DNA of 64,000 nt, taken from Spirosoma arboris (GTDB taxonomy: Bacteria > Bacteroidota > Bacteroidia > Cytophagales > Spirosomataceae). The stretch lies in NCBI RefSeq assembly GCF_009754945.1, contig NZ_WPIN01000011.1:186001-250000 (forward strand), written 5' to 3'. Shown here piece after piece: positions 44,001 to 51,515 of this stretch; position 1 is the first letter of the stretch; each line of letters begins with the position of its first letter. Position numbers and translations under genes: made by a program. A model generated the notes under the pieces. The model made no database searches. It had not been told where the DNA came from and worked only from the letters and a program-made list of their open reading frames with translations.

Positions 44001-44406
44001 GCAACCCGAGTTCATCGGTAAATGCCATTACCACGCGCTGTGTAAACGAATCAATCGTTGTGACGCTAAAATCAGCGTATCGATGGAGAATAGTTTTGAA
44101 AACAGAAGCCGCTTTTTTGCGTAAGTCAGCCTTAGCAATCTCAAATGAACCGGTATGAAGTGGTGTGCCATACAAGTCAACGACCAATTCATCCAGTAGA
44201 GGAAGTTCTTTCGTTCCGGCAATGTCGGAGAGTCGTTCCAGAATCCGGTTCTTCATCTCATTGGCGGCTGCGTTCGTAAACGTCACCGCCAGAATATGCC
44301 GAAAATAGTCATCCTTCGCTCCCGGCCGAAGCGCCAGTTTCAGGTACTCTTTGGTAAGCGTATATGTCTTACCCGACCCTGCCGAAGAACTGTATATTTT
44401 GAACAT
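41071..44406 (-). CDS. AddA/RecB-like UvrD-family helicase with degenerate C-terminal nuclease motif
   Basis: 1111 residues from ATG 44406; the longer frame upstream is only repeat. ATP-driven DNA helicase for break repair. Walker A: KIYSSSAGSGKTYTL; Walker B/DExx: HILIDEFQDTSRLQ; motif III-IV: LAVGDGKQAIYRFRGGD; motif V-VI: VSIQTIHKSKGLEFPVVIIP and MNLLYVAFTRPTDRLYIIAK. At the C-terminus RVVHFPDGHIVLVQYESMPG takes the place of the usual D-(I/V)-DYK nuclease core; Asp and Lys are absent. No AddB-like gene is near. Confidence 0.85.
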   Translation of the reverse strand: MFKIYSSSAGSGKTYTLTKEYLKLALRPGAKDDYFRHILAVTFTNAAANEMKNRILERLSDIAGTKELPLLDELVVDLYGTPLHTGSFEIAKADLRKKAASVFKTILHRYADFSVTTIDSFTQRVVMAFTDELGLPYSFEVEMETDEILELAIDNLIEKAGTEEMEEITAILSEYYTHAATEGKSWNQLPELLKEFGRNLTSDQFYDAVNAAQELSPGALRAIRLQLMEYNRQVETSIIDQGQRAWSLITSKGLSEEDFKGKKNSIAAYFKTIAFTNFEKEPTATHRKQIEGDWYLPKTPLPITGAIDSIAEELCNCFDQIEAIRTESSREVNLFDCLLPHLQKLALLKQIRVEFDDLLQKDGRVHISEFNKKILGIVASEPVPFLYERLGTKYNHILIDEFQDTSRLQFANLLPLIENSLGAAHFNLAVGDGKQAIYRFRGGDMDQIVALHRQDLDSLKVAHNPSSWTADRIGMLDGHLKPEILDTNWRSAEPIVRFNNDFFEFVARQFEYQHPKLTDVFDAEQQFHQKAQPKANKAGHVQLDFVDKDDELGKDLTTRMLETTIAHLERSLAEGYHYKDIAILCRKKSHARALANELNARQIPLVSADSLSLEFSDPVKWLVTLMRVLQRPDLRVLRYELLYLFHRVVQGIFPDDTLTEKLRNVAEDDISAVYDYLAVEGYPLDPYALGQLNPYELAERLTAQFGLFNQAEHNPFLFRFLDEVLTFNQKRSGHLSDFLVYWDSVRQKISVEGNARNAVSIQTIHKSKGLEFPVVIIPFANWRVEPINDSTIWLDLAEIRADPLSHDNGSGLGKLPRLLSAPANTTSKLRSAPASVAAQYEEELTRTFIENMNLLYVAFTRPTDRLYIIAKASDFDKVGNQKDVSYWLHAFLRDSEVARNCGCAWENSRLSYEISLCAEVISHHQLDEEIDEIFLDDVVSGNRGQDMQLRRQADRMFDVATFERTRERDRKLLAALSLIKGPDAIDTVLRQLVSEGLIRKIECEVLKLSLLAIVSHPDLATLFDATLRIDTDRTILSSKRMHGAPHRVVHFPDGHIVLVQYESMPGIEAPRKGNPIDTLRYFTNLYRDMGYPEVEGRLVYLADVPQVVRVQ

Positions 44407-44410
44407 GGAA

Positions 44411-44481
44411 GCGAGGAGCGAGGAGCGAGGAGCGAGGAGTTGCTGGCGCTCCAGCATTCTCACTCCTAATTCCTCGCTCCT
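44411..44481. repeat. gcgagga tandem repeat with inverted arm
   Basis: Four copies of gcgagga (44411-44438), then a tgctgg-cgct-ccagca hairpin, then tcctcgctcct (44471) as the inverted arm. It fills the gap before the helicase start and mimics coding sequence (LLAPRSSLLAS). Confidence 0.8.
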
Positions 44482-44489
44482 ACTACCTT

Positions 44490-45020
44490 TTAAAAATTAT
44501 ACCGTAACCCTACTCCTGTATTCAAATTCAGGAAGAATGGGGCCTGGAGTAGTTCGACGTAAGCACCTGTTTCCAAAAAAAACGAGTACGGTTTTCCAGT
44601 CGGAAAATATTCCAGACCAGCAATACCCGAGCCGCCTAAAGACAACGCGTTTTCGTATTCCCCATTCAATCGGGGCGGATAATACCGACGATTATTAATC
44701 TGACCACCAAATCCATAATACGCCCGAATACTTTCGCTTTTTGTTAACGCGGCATGCCATAAGAAATGACCCTGAATGGCTAATCCAACGCTTTTGTACT
44801 CTCCGGCGCGATAGCTGCGCTTGGTACCATAAATACCGCCATAAGTCCCAATATTCAAGTCGAAAGCGTGATTCGTACCAAAGTATTTCCGAATATTTAT
44901 GCCCGACGGTTCACCAATACGAGCACCTATTGACCAGTTATTATACTGCGCCTGCGCATTGTTTGGCGTCATTACCCAGCCGACGAGGGCCAATACTGTT
45001 AATAGAAACGATTTTTTCAT
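44490..45020 (-). CDS. Exported small beta-barrel protein
   Basis: 176 residues. Signal peptide KKSFLLTVLALVGWVMTPNNAQAQ. The mature part has IGARIGEPSGINIRKYFG, FDLNIGTYGGIYGTKRSYRA and ends FLNLNTGVGLRYNF with the terminal Phe of outer-membrane barrels. Function unknown. It is the first gene before the AddA-like helicase, separated by a repeat. Confidence 0.75.
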   Translation of the reverse strand: MKKSFLLTVLALVGWVMTPNNAQAQYNNWSIGARIGEPSGINIRKYFGTNHAFDLNIGTYGGIYGTKRSYRAGEYKSVGLAIQGHFLWHAALTKSESIRAYYGFGGQINNRRYYPPRLNGEYENALSLGGSGIAGLEYFPTGKPYSFFLETGAYVELLQAPFFLNLNTGVGLRYNF

Positions 45021-45110
45021 AGAGTAAGCAATTAGTCTTCCTTAGACTACAGGGTTCGGTTCTCGTAACTGATATACCACCTCAATTACGCTCAACTACA
45101 AATCAGGCTT

Positions 45111-46232
45111 TTACACCAGTTCTGGCTTTGTGGCTTCTTCGCCTGTTCCGAGGGGCAAGTCATCTGGCGTAATTGATACGTTGGTAAATGTTTGAAGTAC
45201 CGACAGTAGCCGCTCATTTTCAGCTCGTATACCCACCGAAATGCGCAGGCAACCGTCGCACAGCTTCACTTTTGATCGGTCTCGAACAATCACCTGCTGC
45301 TCGATCAGGTGCTCAAACATGCCCTTTGCATCCTCAAATTGAACGAGCAAAAAGTTGGCATCAGACGGGTGAATAACCTCCACTGATAGCAAAGAACGCA
45401 GATTATCGGCCAAAAACTGCCGTTCTATCAAAATTTGCTCAACCATTTCATTCTTTTCCTCTTCATGGGCAAGCGCATCAAGAGCGAGCGTCTGCGTAGG
45501 AGCCGAAATGTTATAAGGTGGTTTGATTTTGTTAAGCACCTGAATCAACTCCTCTGAGGCAAAGCACATCCCCAACCGTAAAGCGGCCAGCCCCCACGCC
45601 TTCGAGAACGTCTGCAACACGACCAGATTGGGGTACTTATCCAGTTCACTCGTCCAAGATGACGTATTGGCAAAATCAATATAGGCTTCGTCTACAATGA
45701 CTAATGAATGATCAGCCGCTTCGAGAATAGCACGAATGGCGTCGGCCTGAAGCAAATTCCCTGACGGATTATTGGGAGAACATAACCAGATCAGTTTTGT
45801 ATTTGGCGTGATGGCCGCAAGCACAGCGGCCGTATCCACCTGAAAATCGGGCGTCAATGGTACTTTGATGATGTCAACATCATTCACAGCTGCTGAGACT
45901 TCGTACATGCCATAGGTTGGCGGCATAATCAATAGATTGTCCTTGCCTGGCGCACAGGTCGCACGCACAAGCAGGTCAATGGGTTCATCGGAACCATTCC
46001 CCAGAAAAATCTGCTCAGGTCGAACACCTTTTATAGGCGCCAATCTATGCTTAATGGCCCACTGATGTGGGTCAGGGTAGCGGTTATAATCGCCGGTATC
46101 GGTAGTAGAGCCGATAGGATTTTCGTTGGCATCCAGAAATACGCCCACTTTACCCGTATACTCATCACGAGCCGATGAATATGGAGTCAGAGTAAGAATG
46201 TGCGGGCGAAGGAGGTTATTGAGATTGAACAT
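45111..46232 (-). CDS. hisC: Histidinol-phosphate aminotransferase
   Basis: 373 residues. PLP enzyme converting imidazole-acetol phosphate to histidinol phosphate. VGVFLDANENPIG, IFLGNGSDEPIDLLVRATC, IWLCSPNNPSGNLL, LVIVDEAYIDFA and the PLP-Lys in VLQTFSKAWGLAALRLG. Last of the histidine genes here, separated from hisD by three other genes transcribed in the same direction. Confidence 0.95.
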   Translation of the reverse strand: MFNLNNLLRPHILTLTPYSSARDEYTGKVGVFLDANENPIGSTTDTGDYNRYPDPHQWAIKHRLAPIKGVRPEQIFLGNGSDEPIDLLVRATCAPGKDNLLIMPPTYGMYEVSAAVNDVDIIKVPLTPDFQVDTAAVLAAITPNTKLIWLCSPNNPSGNLLQADAIRAILEAADHSLVIVDEAYIDFANTSSWTSELDKYPNLVVLQTFSKAWGLAALRLGMCFASEELIQVLNKIKPPYNISAPTQTLALDALAHEEEKNEMVEQILIERQFLADNLRSLLSVEVIHPSDANFLLVQFEDAKGMFEHLIEQQVIVRDRSKVKLCDGCLRISVGIRAENERLLSVLQTFTNVSITPDDLPLGTGEEATKPELV

Positions 46233-46254
46233 AAATTGGTCAACTTAAAATTAA

Positions 46255-46752
46255 TTAACTGGGGGTTGGCCGCCACCGAAATGACTGTTCGTTGATTGCC
46301 CGCATGGTACAAAGTACGCCGTTGAGGTGGTCGTATTCATGTTGAATTAACTCCGAAAGAGGCCAGTCTGTAACCTCCCAGGCATGCGACTTCCACTGTT
46401 CGTCGCGGTAGGTAAGTGTCAGGCTGCAATGTCGCTGAACGCGCACCAATAGATTTGGGAAACTCATGCAATCGTCCCAGAGTTCGTTTTTCTCGTTGCT
46501 AACGGTTGCTAATTCGGGATTGATAATAACAATCGGGCGATCGATATTGAGGTAAATCAGCCGTTTCATAATGCCGAGTTGCGGAGCGGCAATACCACGC
46601 CCGAACTGATATTTCGCCCGAATTTCTTCCATGACGTTATGTAGATCGGCCACCCAACCTGCCACCAAAGGAAGCTCTGACTCTAGCACTGGCTCGCAGG
46701 TTTCGTACAGGCGGGGATCGCCTAAGAGTAGAAGGTCATCGAGGTGTTTCAT
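46255..46752 (-). CDS. Peptide deformylase-like protein with altered motif 2
   Basis: 165 residues from ATG 46752, chosen because it avoids a 46-bp overlap with the upstream gene. Motif 1 GRGIAAPQLG is conserved and motif 3 LIQHEYDHLNG supplies HExxH. Motif 2, normally EGCLS, reads WDDCMSFPNLL: the metal Cys is kept but Glu-Gly are Asp-Asp. Known def genes vary little here, so this may be a paralogue with another role or a divergent deformylase. Confidence 0.75.
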   Translation of the reverse strand: MKHLDDLLLLGDPRLYETCEPVLESELPLVAGWVADLHNVMEEIRAKYQFGRGIAAPQLGIMKRLIYLNIDRPIVIINPELATVSNEKNELWDDCMSFPNLLVRVQRHCSLTLTYRDEQWKSHAWEVTDWPLSELIQHEYDHLNGVLCTMRAINEQSFRWRPTPS

Positions 46753-46763
46753 CAGCAATCGAT

Positions 46764-47660
46764 CTATAAAGGCTGTTTTTTCCTTCGTGACAATAAATAG
46801 ATCAGGCAACTTACTCCAACTAAACTAATCAATACGTAAAGTCCATCCCGTAGCGTAGGTCTGAACGTTGACTTATCAACACGAACGGGAGGCTCGAACG
46901 TTAGTGCCTCTTCGGGAATAGGTTGATTAAGGATGGGTTGATACGTCAGACTCTTTTTTACAAATTGCTTACTCTTACTACTTGAATCGGCTTCGTCAAC
47001 TCGACGTAACAGGAAGGTTTTCTGATCAATCCAGAGAAAAGGTACTTTATTTTTCCAATAAGCATTGGCAAGGTGACCGGTAAGCCGATAGCAGGGACTC
47101 TTATCCAGTATAGCTGTACCAATCAATTTCACATCTTGCAACGAGTCGATACCCCAGCCAGCGTCCGTAGGTTTAACTATAAGTAAGAAAGGAACTTTAC
47201 GGGATGATGTGCCAGAAACGCCCGTGGCCATACCTAAAGCTGCAACCAATGAGGCTTCGTGGCTCGTTGAATCCCATATAGTCCACCATGCTTGTACATT
47301 AGCCCCCTGGCTCCAGATTACCATCTTTTCAAGCGGGGTATTAGGCGGCTTAGGCTGAACTTCATATTGAAAACGAAATCGGTTTGCTTGCCGATTATAA
47401 GCCGTCGTAAAGTCCTGGATAGTCGTAAATTTTGGCTTCGTCTGACCAAACTCGTAAAAATCGGTTTGTACACGCCCATGATCCTGATATGTATTCGCTT
47501 CGGCATAAACACGTAACATTCGCTCAAAAATCTGTTTTCCTGACGGGTCCTGGCTTTGTACAGAACCAATTCTCAGAAGAACAACACAACCCGTCATAAA
47601 CCATTTTGTCAGGAAGAGCTTGTATTGGTTAGCCCCTGCTGTAAGCTGCGCTGATTTCAT
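46764..47660 (-). CDS. Exported LolA-like-fold protein with C-terminal membrane anchor
   Basis: 298 residues. N-terminal signal (FMTGCVVLLRIGSVQSQ), then a beta-rich domain similar to LolA/DUF2092 proteins (QANRFRFQYEVQPKPP, CYRLTGHLANAYWKNKVPFL, IDQKTFLLRRVDEADSSSKS). A C-terminal TM (GLYVLISLVGVSCLIYLL) precedes RRKKQPL, so the tail is cytoplasmic. The start overlaps the stop of the aminotransferase gene as ATGA. Confidence 0.6.
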   Translation of the reverse strand: MKSAQLTAGANQYKLFLTKWFMTGCVVLLRIGSVQSQDPSGKQIFERMLRVYAEANTYQDHGRVQTDFYEFGQTKPKFTTIQDFTTAYNRQANRFRFQYEVQPKPPNTPLEKMVIWSQGANVQAWWTIWDSTSHEASLVAALGMATGVSGTSSRKVPFLLIVKPTDAGWGIDSLQDVKLIGTAILDKSPCYRLTGHLANAYWKNKVPFLWIDQKTFLLRRVDEADSSSKSKQFVKKSLTYQPILNQPIPEEALTFEPPVRVDKSTFRPTLRDGLYVLISLVGVSCLIYLLSRRKKQPL

Positions 47661-48841
47661 TTGAGACTATTTTTTAGAGAGTCAATCAACCTATCAATTT
47701 CATCTTCCGTATTAAAATAATGGGGCGATATCCTGAGGGTAGCCGAGAACATACCTTTTCGTTTAAAATCCAGAATAGCCGCTTCGTAAGGACTAATTGA
47801 TGTATTAATGTGTTCCGCTAACAAGGCCGCTTGCAGTTCAGCAGCTGACATCTTCTCACTAAACAGAGTTATTATGCTTGATAACTGACTGCCTTCATCG
47901 AACAATTGCACACCCGGCAGCTCAGTAAGTCGAGTTCGGAGTATCGCGCAAAGTTGGTCATTTCGTTCGGCAATGGCTTCAATCCCCACAGCCAATGCAT
48001 AGCGATTAGCTTCGACAGCACCTAAAACGAGTGCGTGCGGGAACTCCCAATCTTCGAAGCGTTTGGCCGTTGGCTCCAGTTGATACGTATCAGCCGACTC
48101 CCAGGAAGCACCATGAAGGTCGACAAAAAGGGGCGCCATGTTGGCAACCAAAACCTTGTCTGAGACATACAAAAAGCCCATTCCACGTGGCCCCCGTAGA
48201 AACTTCCGGCAAGTGGCAGTCAGGAAATCACAATGAATCTGACTCACATCAACGGGTAATTGCCCTACTGACTGACAGGCATCAACCAGGTACAATACAT
48301 CGTATTCGCGGCAAATCTGCCCAATCGCTTCGACAGGTTGGACTAAACCCGAGTTTGTTGGCACGTGAGTAACAGCAACTAAGCGCGGGCGAAGCGCCTT
48401 AATTTTATCGGCCATATCAGCAACCGAAACCCCACCCGTTGGCTCATCTGCCGCCCGAACGATCTCAATACCAAACCGCTTTCGTAACGATAAAAACGCA
48501 ATCTGGTTGGAGACGTAATCATTCGTTGTGGTCAGAATAATATCACCTCGCTGAAACGGTATAGACGATAACGCACGGGCATATGCATCTGTAGCATTGG
48601 CAGTTGCCGCGATGTGATTCGCAGTGGTGTTCAGCAAATCAGCCGTTGAGGCATAAAAATCCTGAATGGCTTCTTTACGGATCGCAGCAGCTTCATAACC
48701 GCCAATCTGAGCTTCTAATGCAATGTGCTGGGTTATCGCGTCGACAACCGGCTTTGGCATCAGGGCTGCTCCGGCATTGTTAAAATGGGCAACATGCTGA
48801 ACGCCTGGCGTATCGGCGCGGAGGGAAAGAAGGTCGAGCAT
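47657..48841 (-). CDS. Class V aminotransferase-fold PLP enzyme (cysteine desulfurase/isopenicillin-epimerase type)
   Basis: 394 residues. PLP-Lys in CDFLTATCRKFLRGPRGMGF; NNAGAALMPKPVVDAITQHI at the N-terminus; VAVTHVPTNSGLVQPVEAIG and YLVDACQSVGQLPVDVSQIH supply the Asp that binds PLP. Substrate unknown. Located between hisD and the LolA-like gene, with translational coupling to the latter. Confidence 0.87.
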   Translation of the reverse strand: MLDLLSLRADTPGVQHVAHFNNAGAALMPKPVVDAITQHIALEAQIGGYEAAAIRKEAIQDFYASTADLLNTTANHIAATANATDAYARALSSIPFQRGDIILTTTNDYVSNQIAFLSLRKRFGIEIVRAADEPTGGVSVADMADKIKALRPRLVAVTHVPTNSGLVQPVEAIGQICREYDVLYLVDACQSVGQLPVDVSQIHCDFLTATCRKFLRGPRGMGFLYVSDKVLVANMAPLFVDLHGASWESADTYQLEPTAKRFEDWEFPHALVLGAVEANRYALAVGIEAIAERNDQLCAILRTRLTELPGVQLFDEGSQLSSIITLFSEKMSAAELQAALLAEHINTSISPYEAAILDFKRKGMFSATLRISPHYFNTEDEIDRLIDSLKNSLK

Positions 48842-48867
48842 CAGAAAATTAAGCTAGTTAGCGTAAA

Positions 48868-50157
48868 TCAGACCGGATTTGCTTCAGTAAGGCTTGCCAG
48901 TCGAAGAGTCACAGCCCGCTTGTGTGCGTCCAGCGATTCGGCTTCGGCCATGGCTTCAACCACTGGGCCTACGTTCTGCAACCCCTCTGGTGTAATGTGC
49001 TGAATCGTAATTTTCTTAACAAAGCTATCCAGCGATACACCACTATAAGCTCGTGCAAACCCATTGGTGGGCAACGTATGATTAGTGCCTGACGCATAAT
49101 CGCCCGCTGATTCTGGCGTATAATTTCCGAGGAAAATAGAACCCGCATTAATGATCTGCTCGGCTACCTCTTCAGCATTTTCGATACTCAGAATCAAGTG
49201 CTCGGCAGCGTAGTCATTCAACAGATCAATAGCATCAGCTTGATTATCAAGCAAAATCATCTTACTATTTTCCAATGCTTTAGCAGCCATATCCTGCCGG
49301 GGAAGTCGGCTTAGTTGTGTGCCTAGTGTTAGATTAACACTGTTAAGTAGCTTTTTACTGGTTGAAACCAGCAACACCTGACTGTCGGCCCCATGTTCAG
49401 CCTGCGACAACAAATCGGCAGCAACAAACGATGGAATCGCCGAGTCATCAGCATACACAGCAACCTCACTTGGGCCAGCAGGCATATCAATAGCCATGCC
49501 TTCCTTCGCTACCAGCATCTTGGCAGCGGTCACGTATTGGTTACCCGGCCCGAAAATTTTATAGACCTGCGGCACCGACTCCGTGCCATAGGCCATAGCG
49601 GCAATAGCTTGCGCCCCTCCAATGCGAAATACTTTTGTTACGCCAACTAATTTGGCTGCAAAGTATATGGCCGGGTGATTGCTCGGTGTACAAAGTACTA
49701 CCTCACGACAGCCTGCCAGTTGCGCAGGAATACCCAGCATCAATACCGTACTGAAAAGTGGAGCCGTCCCTCCCGGAATGTACAGTCCAACCTTTTCGAT
49801 ACCTACGCTTTTACGCCAGCACATAACACCCGGCATCGTTTCAACTTTCTCAATCGGCTGTTTCTGCCGCTCATGAAACAGGCGAATGTTCTGGTATGCT
49901 TGCCGAATGGCCGCTTTCAGTTCATCACTCAGCTGGCTTTCGGCTGCGTCAAGTTCATCAGAACTAACCTGTAGTTGGCTACTATCCAGATCTATCTTAT
50001 CAAATTTCTTCGCCAGTTCAACCAGGGCAGAATCGCCCCCAGCTCGAACTTGTGCCAATATGGGTGCTACCGCAGTTTCAATCTGCTGCGTTGACTGCAC
50101 AGGCCGAGCCAACAAAGCAGGCCATTCAGCGCGGTCAGGAAAGGGAATGATATTCAT
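48868..50157 (-). CDS. hisD: Histidinol dehydrogenase
   Basis: 429 residues. Zn-dependent, NAD-linked oxidation of histidinol to histidine, the last step of synthesis. YIPGGTAPLFSTVLMLGIPA, KIFGPGNQYVTAAKMLVAKE, IDMPAGPSEVAVYADDSA and LLSQAEHGADSQVLLVSTS are the family signatures. It follows hisG across a 23-bp perfect inverted repeat. Confidence 0.96.
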   Translation of the reverse strand: MNIIPFPDRAEWPALLARPVQSTQQIETAVAPILAQVRAGGDSALVELAKKFDKIDLDSSQLQVSSDELDAAESQLSDELKAAIRQAYQNIRLFHERQKQPIEKVETMPGVMCWRKSVGIEKVGLYIPGGTAPLFSTVLMLGIPAQLAGCREVVLCTPSNHPAIYFAAKLVGVTKVFRIGGAQAIAAMAYGTESVPQVYKIFGPGNQYVTAAKMLVAKEGMAIDMPAGPSEVAVYADDSAIPSFVAADLLSQAEHGADSQVLLVSTSKKLLNSVNLTLGTQLSRLPRQDMAAKALENSKMILLDNQADAIDLLNDYAAEHLILSIENAEEVAEQIINAGSIFLGNYTPESAGDYASGTNHTLPTNGFARAYSGVSLDSFVKKITIQHITPEGLQNVGPVVEAMAEAESLDAHKRAVTLRLASLTEANPV

Positions 50158-50172
50158 GAATGATGTTGTAAG

Positions 50173-50257
50173 TAAACAAGTTGTAAGTTGTAAGTTGAGA
50201 ATACAGCTATCAATACCATAGTTATAACTTACTCACTTACAACTTACAACTTGTTTA
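50173..50257. repeat. Perfect 23-bp inverted repeat of taagttgtaagttg words
   Basis: Arms 50173-50195 and 50235-50257 (taaacaagttgtaagttgta...) are exact complements. The right arm includes the hisG stop codon (50255-50257). The same word is used at 55279-55363 and 56835-56906. Confidence 0.88.
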
Positions 50258-51115
50258 ATAGATCATTTTCTCAATTGGAATAACCAGTATACCTTCCGCA
50301 CCGGCGGCTCGGATGGCTTCAATATTTTCCCAGAATTCATTTTCGTTCAGCACCGAATGAACTGAACTCCAGCCTTCAGTAGCTAGTGGCGTTACGGTCG
50401 GGCTTTTCATGCCGGGTAGTAAAGCTGTTATCTGATCGAGGGCATGATTCGGCGCATTCAACACAATGTATTTATTGTTTTTAGCCGCCTGAACCGATTT
50501 GATTCGAAACAGGAGTTTGTCGACTAACGACTGCTTGTCGGCATCCAGTTCAGGGCGGGCAATGAGAATGGCTTCGGATCGAAAAATCGTTTCAACCTCT
50601 TTCAAGCCGTTGCTCAACAGCGTACTTCCAGAACTGACAATATCGCAAACGGCTTCGGCAAGACCGATGCTTGGTGCAATTTCAACCGATCCACTAATCT
50701 CATGAATCTCAGCCTGCACGCCCTGCTCAGCTAAGTATTTCCCTAATAAATTCGGGTAAGAAGTGGCGATATTTTTACCGTCCAGATGTTGAATACCCGT
50801 CCAGTCAACACCGCGCGGAACAGCAATGGACAGGCGGCATTTGGAAAAGCCCAGTTTATGAATAGTTGTCACAGGGCGGCCTGTTTCAACGGCTACATTT
50901 TCGCCGACGATGCCTAAATCGGCCACGCCATCTTCAACGTAACCAGGAATATCGTCGTCGCGCAGGAACAGGAATTCAGCGGGGAAGTTCGACGAAATGG
51001 ACTTGAGTTTACCGGTGCCGTAATCGAATCGGATACCACATTCTTTGAAAAGCTGGTATGAATCTTCGCTTAACCGACCGTTTTTTTGCAGGGCAATGCG
51101 TAATACAGAAGACAT
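50255..51115 (-). CDS. hisG: ATP phosphoribosyltransferase (long form)
   Basis: 286 residues from ATG 51115. The start was chosen because SSVLRIALQKNGRLSEDSYQ is the conserved N-terminus; the open frame further upstream is repeat sequence. Commits PRPP and ATP to histidine synthesis. Other core parts: LFLRDDDIPGYVEDGVADLG, AVCDIVSSGSTLLSNGLKEV. The C-terminal regulatory domain (SPTVTPLATEGWSSVHSVLN, ILVIPIEKMIY) marks the long, histidine-inhibited form that works without HisZ. Confidence 0.95.
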   Translation of the reverse strand: MSSVLRIALQKNGRLSEDSYQLFKECGIRFDYGTGKLKSISSNFPAEFLFLRDDDIPGYVEDGVADLGIVGENVAVETGRPVTTIHKLGFSKCRLSIAVPRGVDWTGIQHLDGKNIATSYPNLLGKYLAEQGVQAEIHEISGSVEIAPSIGLAEAVCDIVSSGSTLLSNGLKEVETIFRSEAILIARPELDADKQSLVDKLLFRIKSVQAAKNNKYIVLNAPNHALDQITALLPGMKSPTVTPLATEGWSSVHSVLNENEFWENIEAIRAAGAEGILVIPIEKMIY

Positions 51116-51118
51116 TAA

Positions 51119-51160
51119 CTGAGGTATGATATAGGATGTATGATAGCGTCCATACACTAC
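51119..51160. repeat. Single arm of the gtatgatatagg repeat word before hisG
   Basis: tgaggtatgatataggatgt and tatgatagcgtccatacac variants lie directly before the hisG start and read as a false extension of HisG (YGRYHTSYIIPQL). The word matches the rhaI-rhaB inverted repeat at 32536-32595. Confidence 0.6.
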
Positions 51161-51295
51161 GTACTTTATTGATTTTCAACACAAAGTCATTTTTAGCCTG
51201 TAAGGCAAACAATGATCTATGGAATCAGGGGGCAAAAGTACAGGAAAATGGACAGGTTTTGATGTTTTGACGGAGCAACACTTGGTCGCACGGGC

Positions 51296-51358
51296 TTAGC
51301 AGCCGCGATGGTGGCGACGATGTCGGAAGGGAGAATGTGTGGCCCGTTGGGAAATCAT
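51296..51358 (-). CDS. Candidate His-containing leader peptide of the hisG transcript
   Basis: 20 codons: MISQRATHSPFRHRRHHRGC. Four His codons (three cat, one cac) and five Arg, with three His in the last eight residues. Its ATG lies 4 nt after the G of a TACCTTTG box that has a TTG at the right distance, so transcript and reading frame would start together (leaderless). It lies 181 bp before hisG in the same direction. A leader peptide rich in the end product is the hallmark of attenuation, but I could not find a convincing terminator between it and hisG. Confidence 0.4.
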   Translation of the reverse strand: MISQRATHSPFRHRRHHRGC

Positions 51359-51362
51359 AGGG

Positions 51363-51394
51363 CAAAGGTAAAGAAGAATTGAGGACTTTCGCAA
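51363..51394 (-). promoter_or_regulatory. Predicted hisG promoter (TTG-N21-TACCTTTG)
   Basis: On the minus strand TTG (51394-51392), 21 nt, TACCTTTG (51370-51363): both elements exact. Start of transcription would be at or next to the leader ATG 51358, about 240 nt before hisG. Confidence 0.6.
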
Positions 51395-51504
51395 AAAGCC
51401 GTGGCGCGGCTTGTATGAAGGCCATTGAAAGTTTGGCACAACTTCTTACAGTATGTGTAAAAGCGTTGGAGCCTATAAGCATAACCATTCCAGCGAACCT
51501 TCCG

Positions 51505-51512
51505 TATCTTTG
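51505..51512 (+). promoter_or_regulatory. -7 box TATCTTTG before queE
   Basis: Exact TAnnTTTG. Only 3 nt separate it from ATG 51516, so either the message is leaderless or translation starts at the later ATG 51576. No TTG at the -33 distance. Confidence 0.4.
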
Positions 51513-51515
51513 TCT

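Larger units (their letters stand above)
51116..51515. other. 400-bp divergent region between hisG and queE
   Basis: It contains the hisG-side repeat, a weak second -7 box TACTTTTG (51240-51233, minus), the candidate leader peptide with its promoter, and the queE -7 box. A longer minus frame of 87 codons overlaps the leader but has no protein-like character. Confidence 0.5.

Noticed and set aside
44411..44481. Tandem 7-bp repeats as a CRISPR-like array
   Set aside because: Units are 7 bp without spacers; no cas genes in the window.
51116..51295. Rho-independent attenuator after the His leader
   Set aside because: Only a 4-bp gcct/aggc hairpin without T-tract is seen; not enough to call a terminator.
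51225..51488. 87-codon minus-strand frame between hisG and queE
   Set aside because: Starts upstream of the predicted promoter and has random composition; the 20-codon leader in another frame fits promoter position better.
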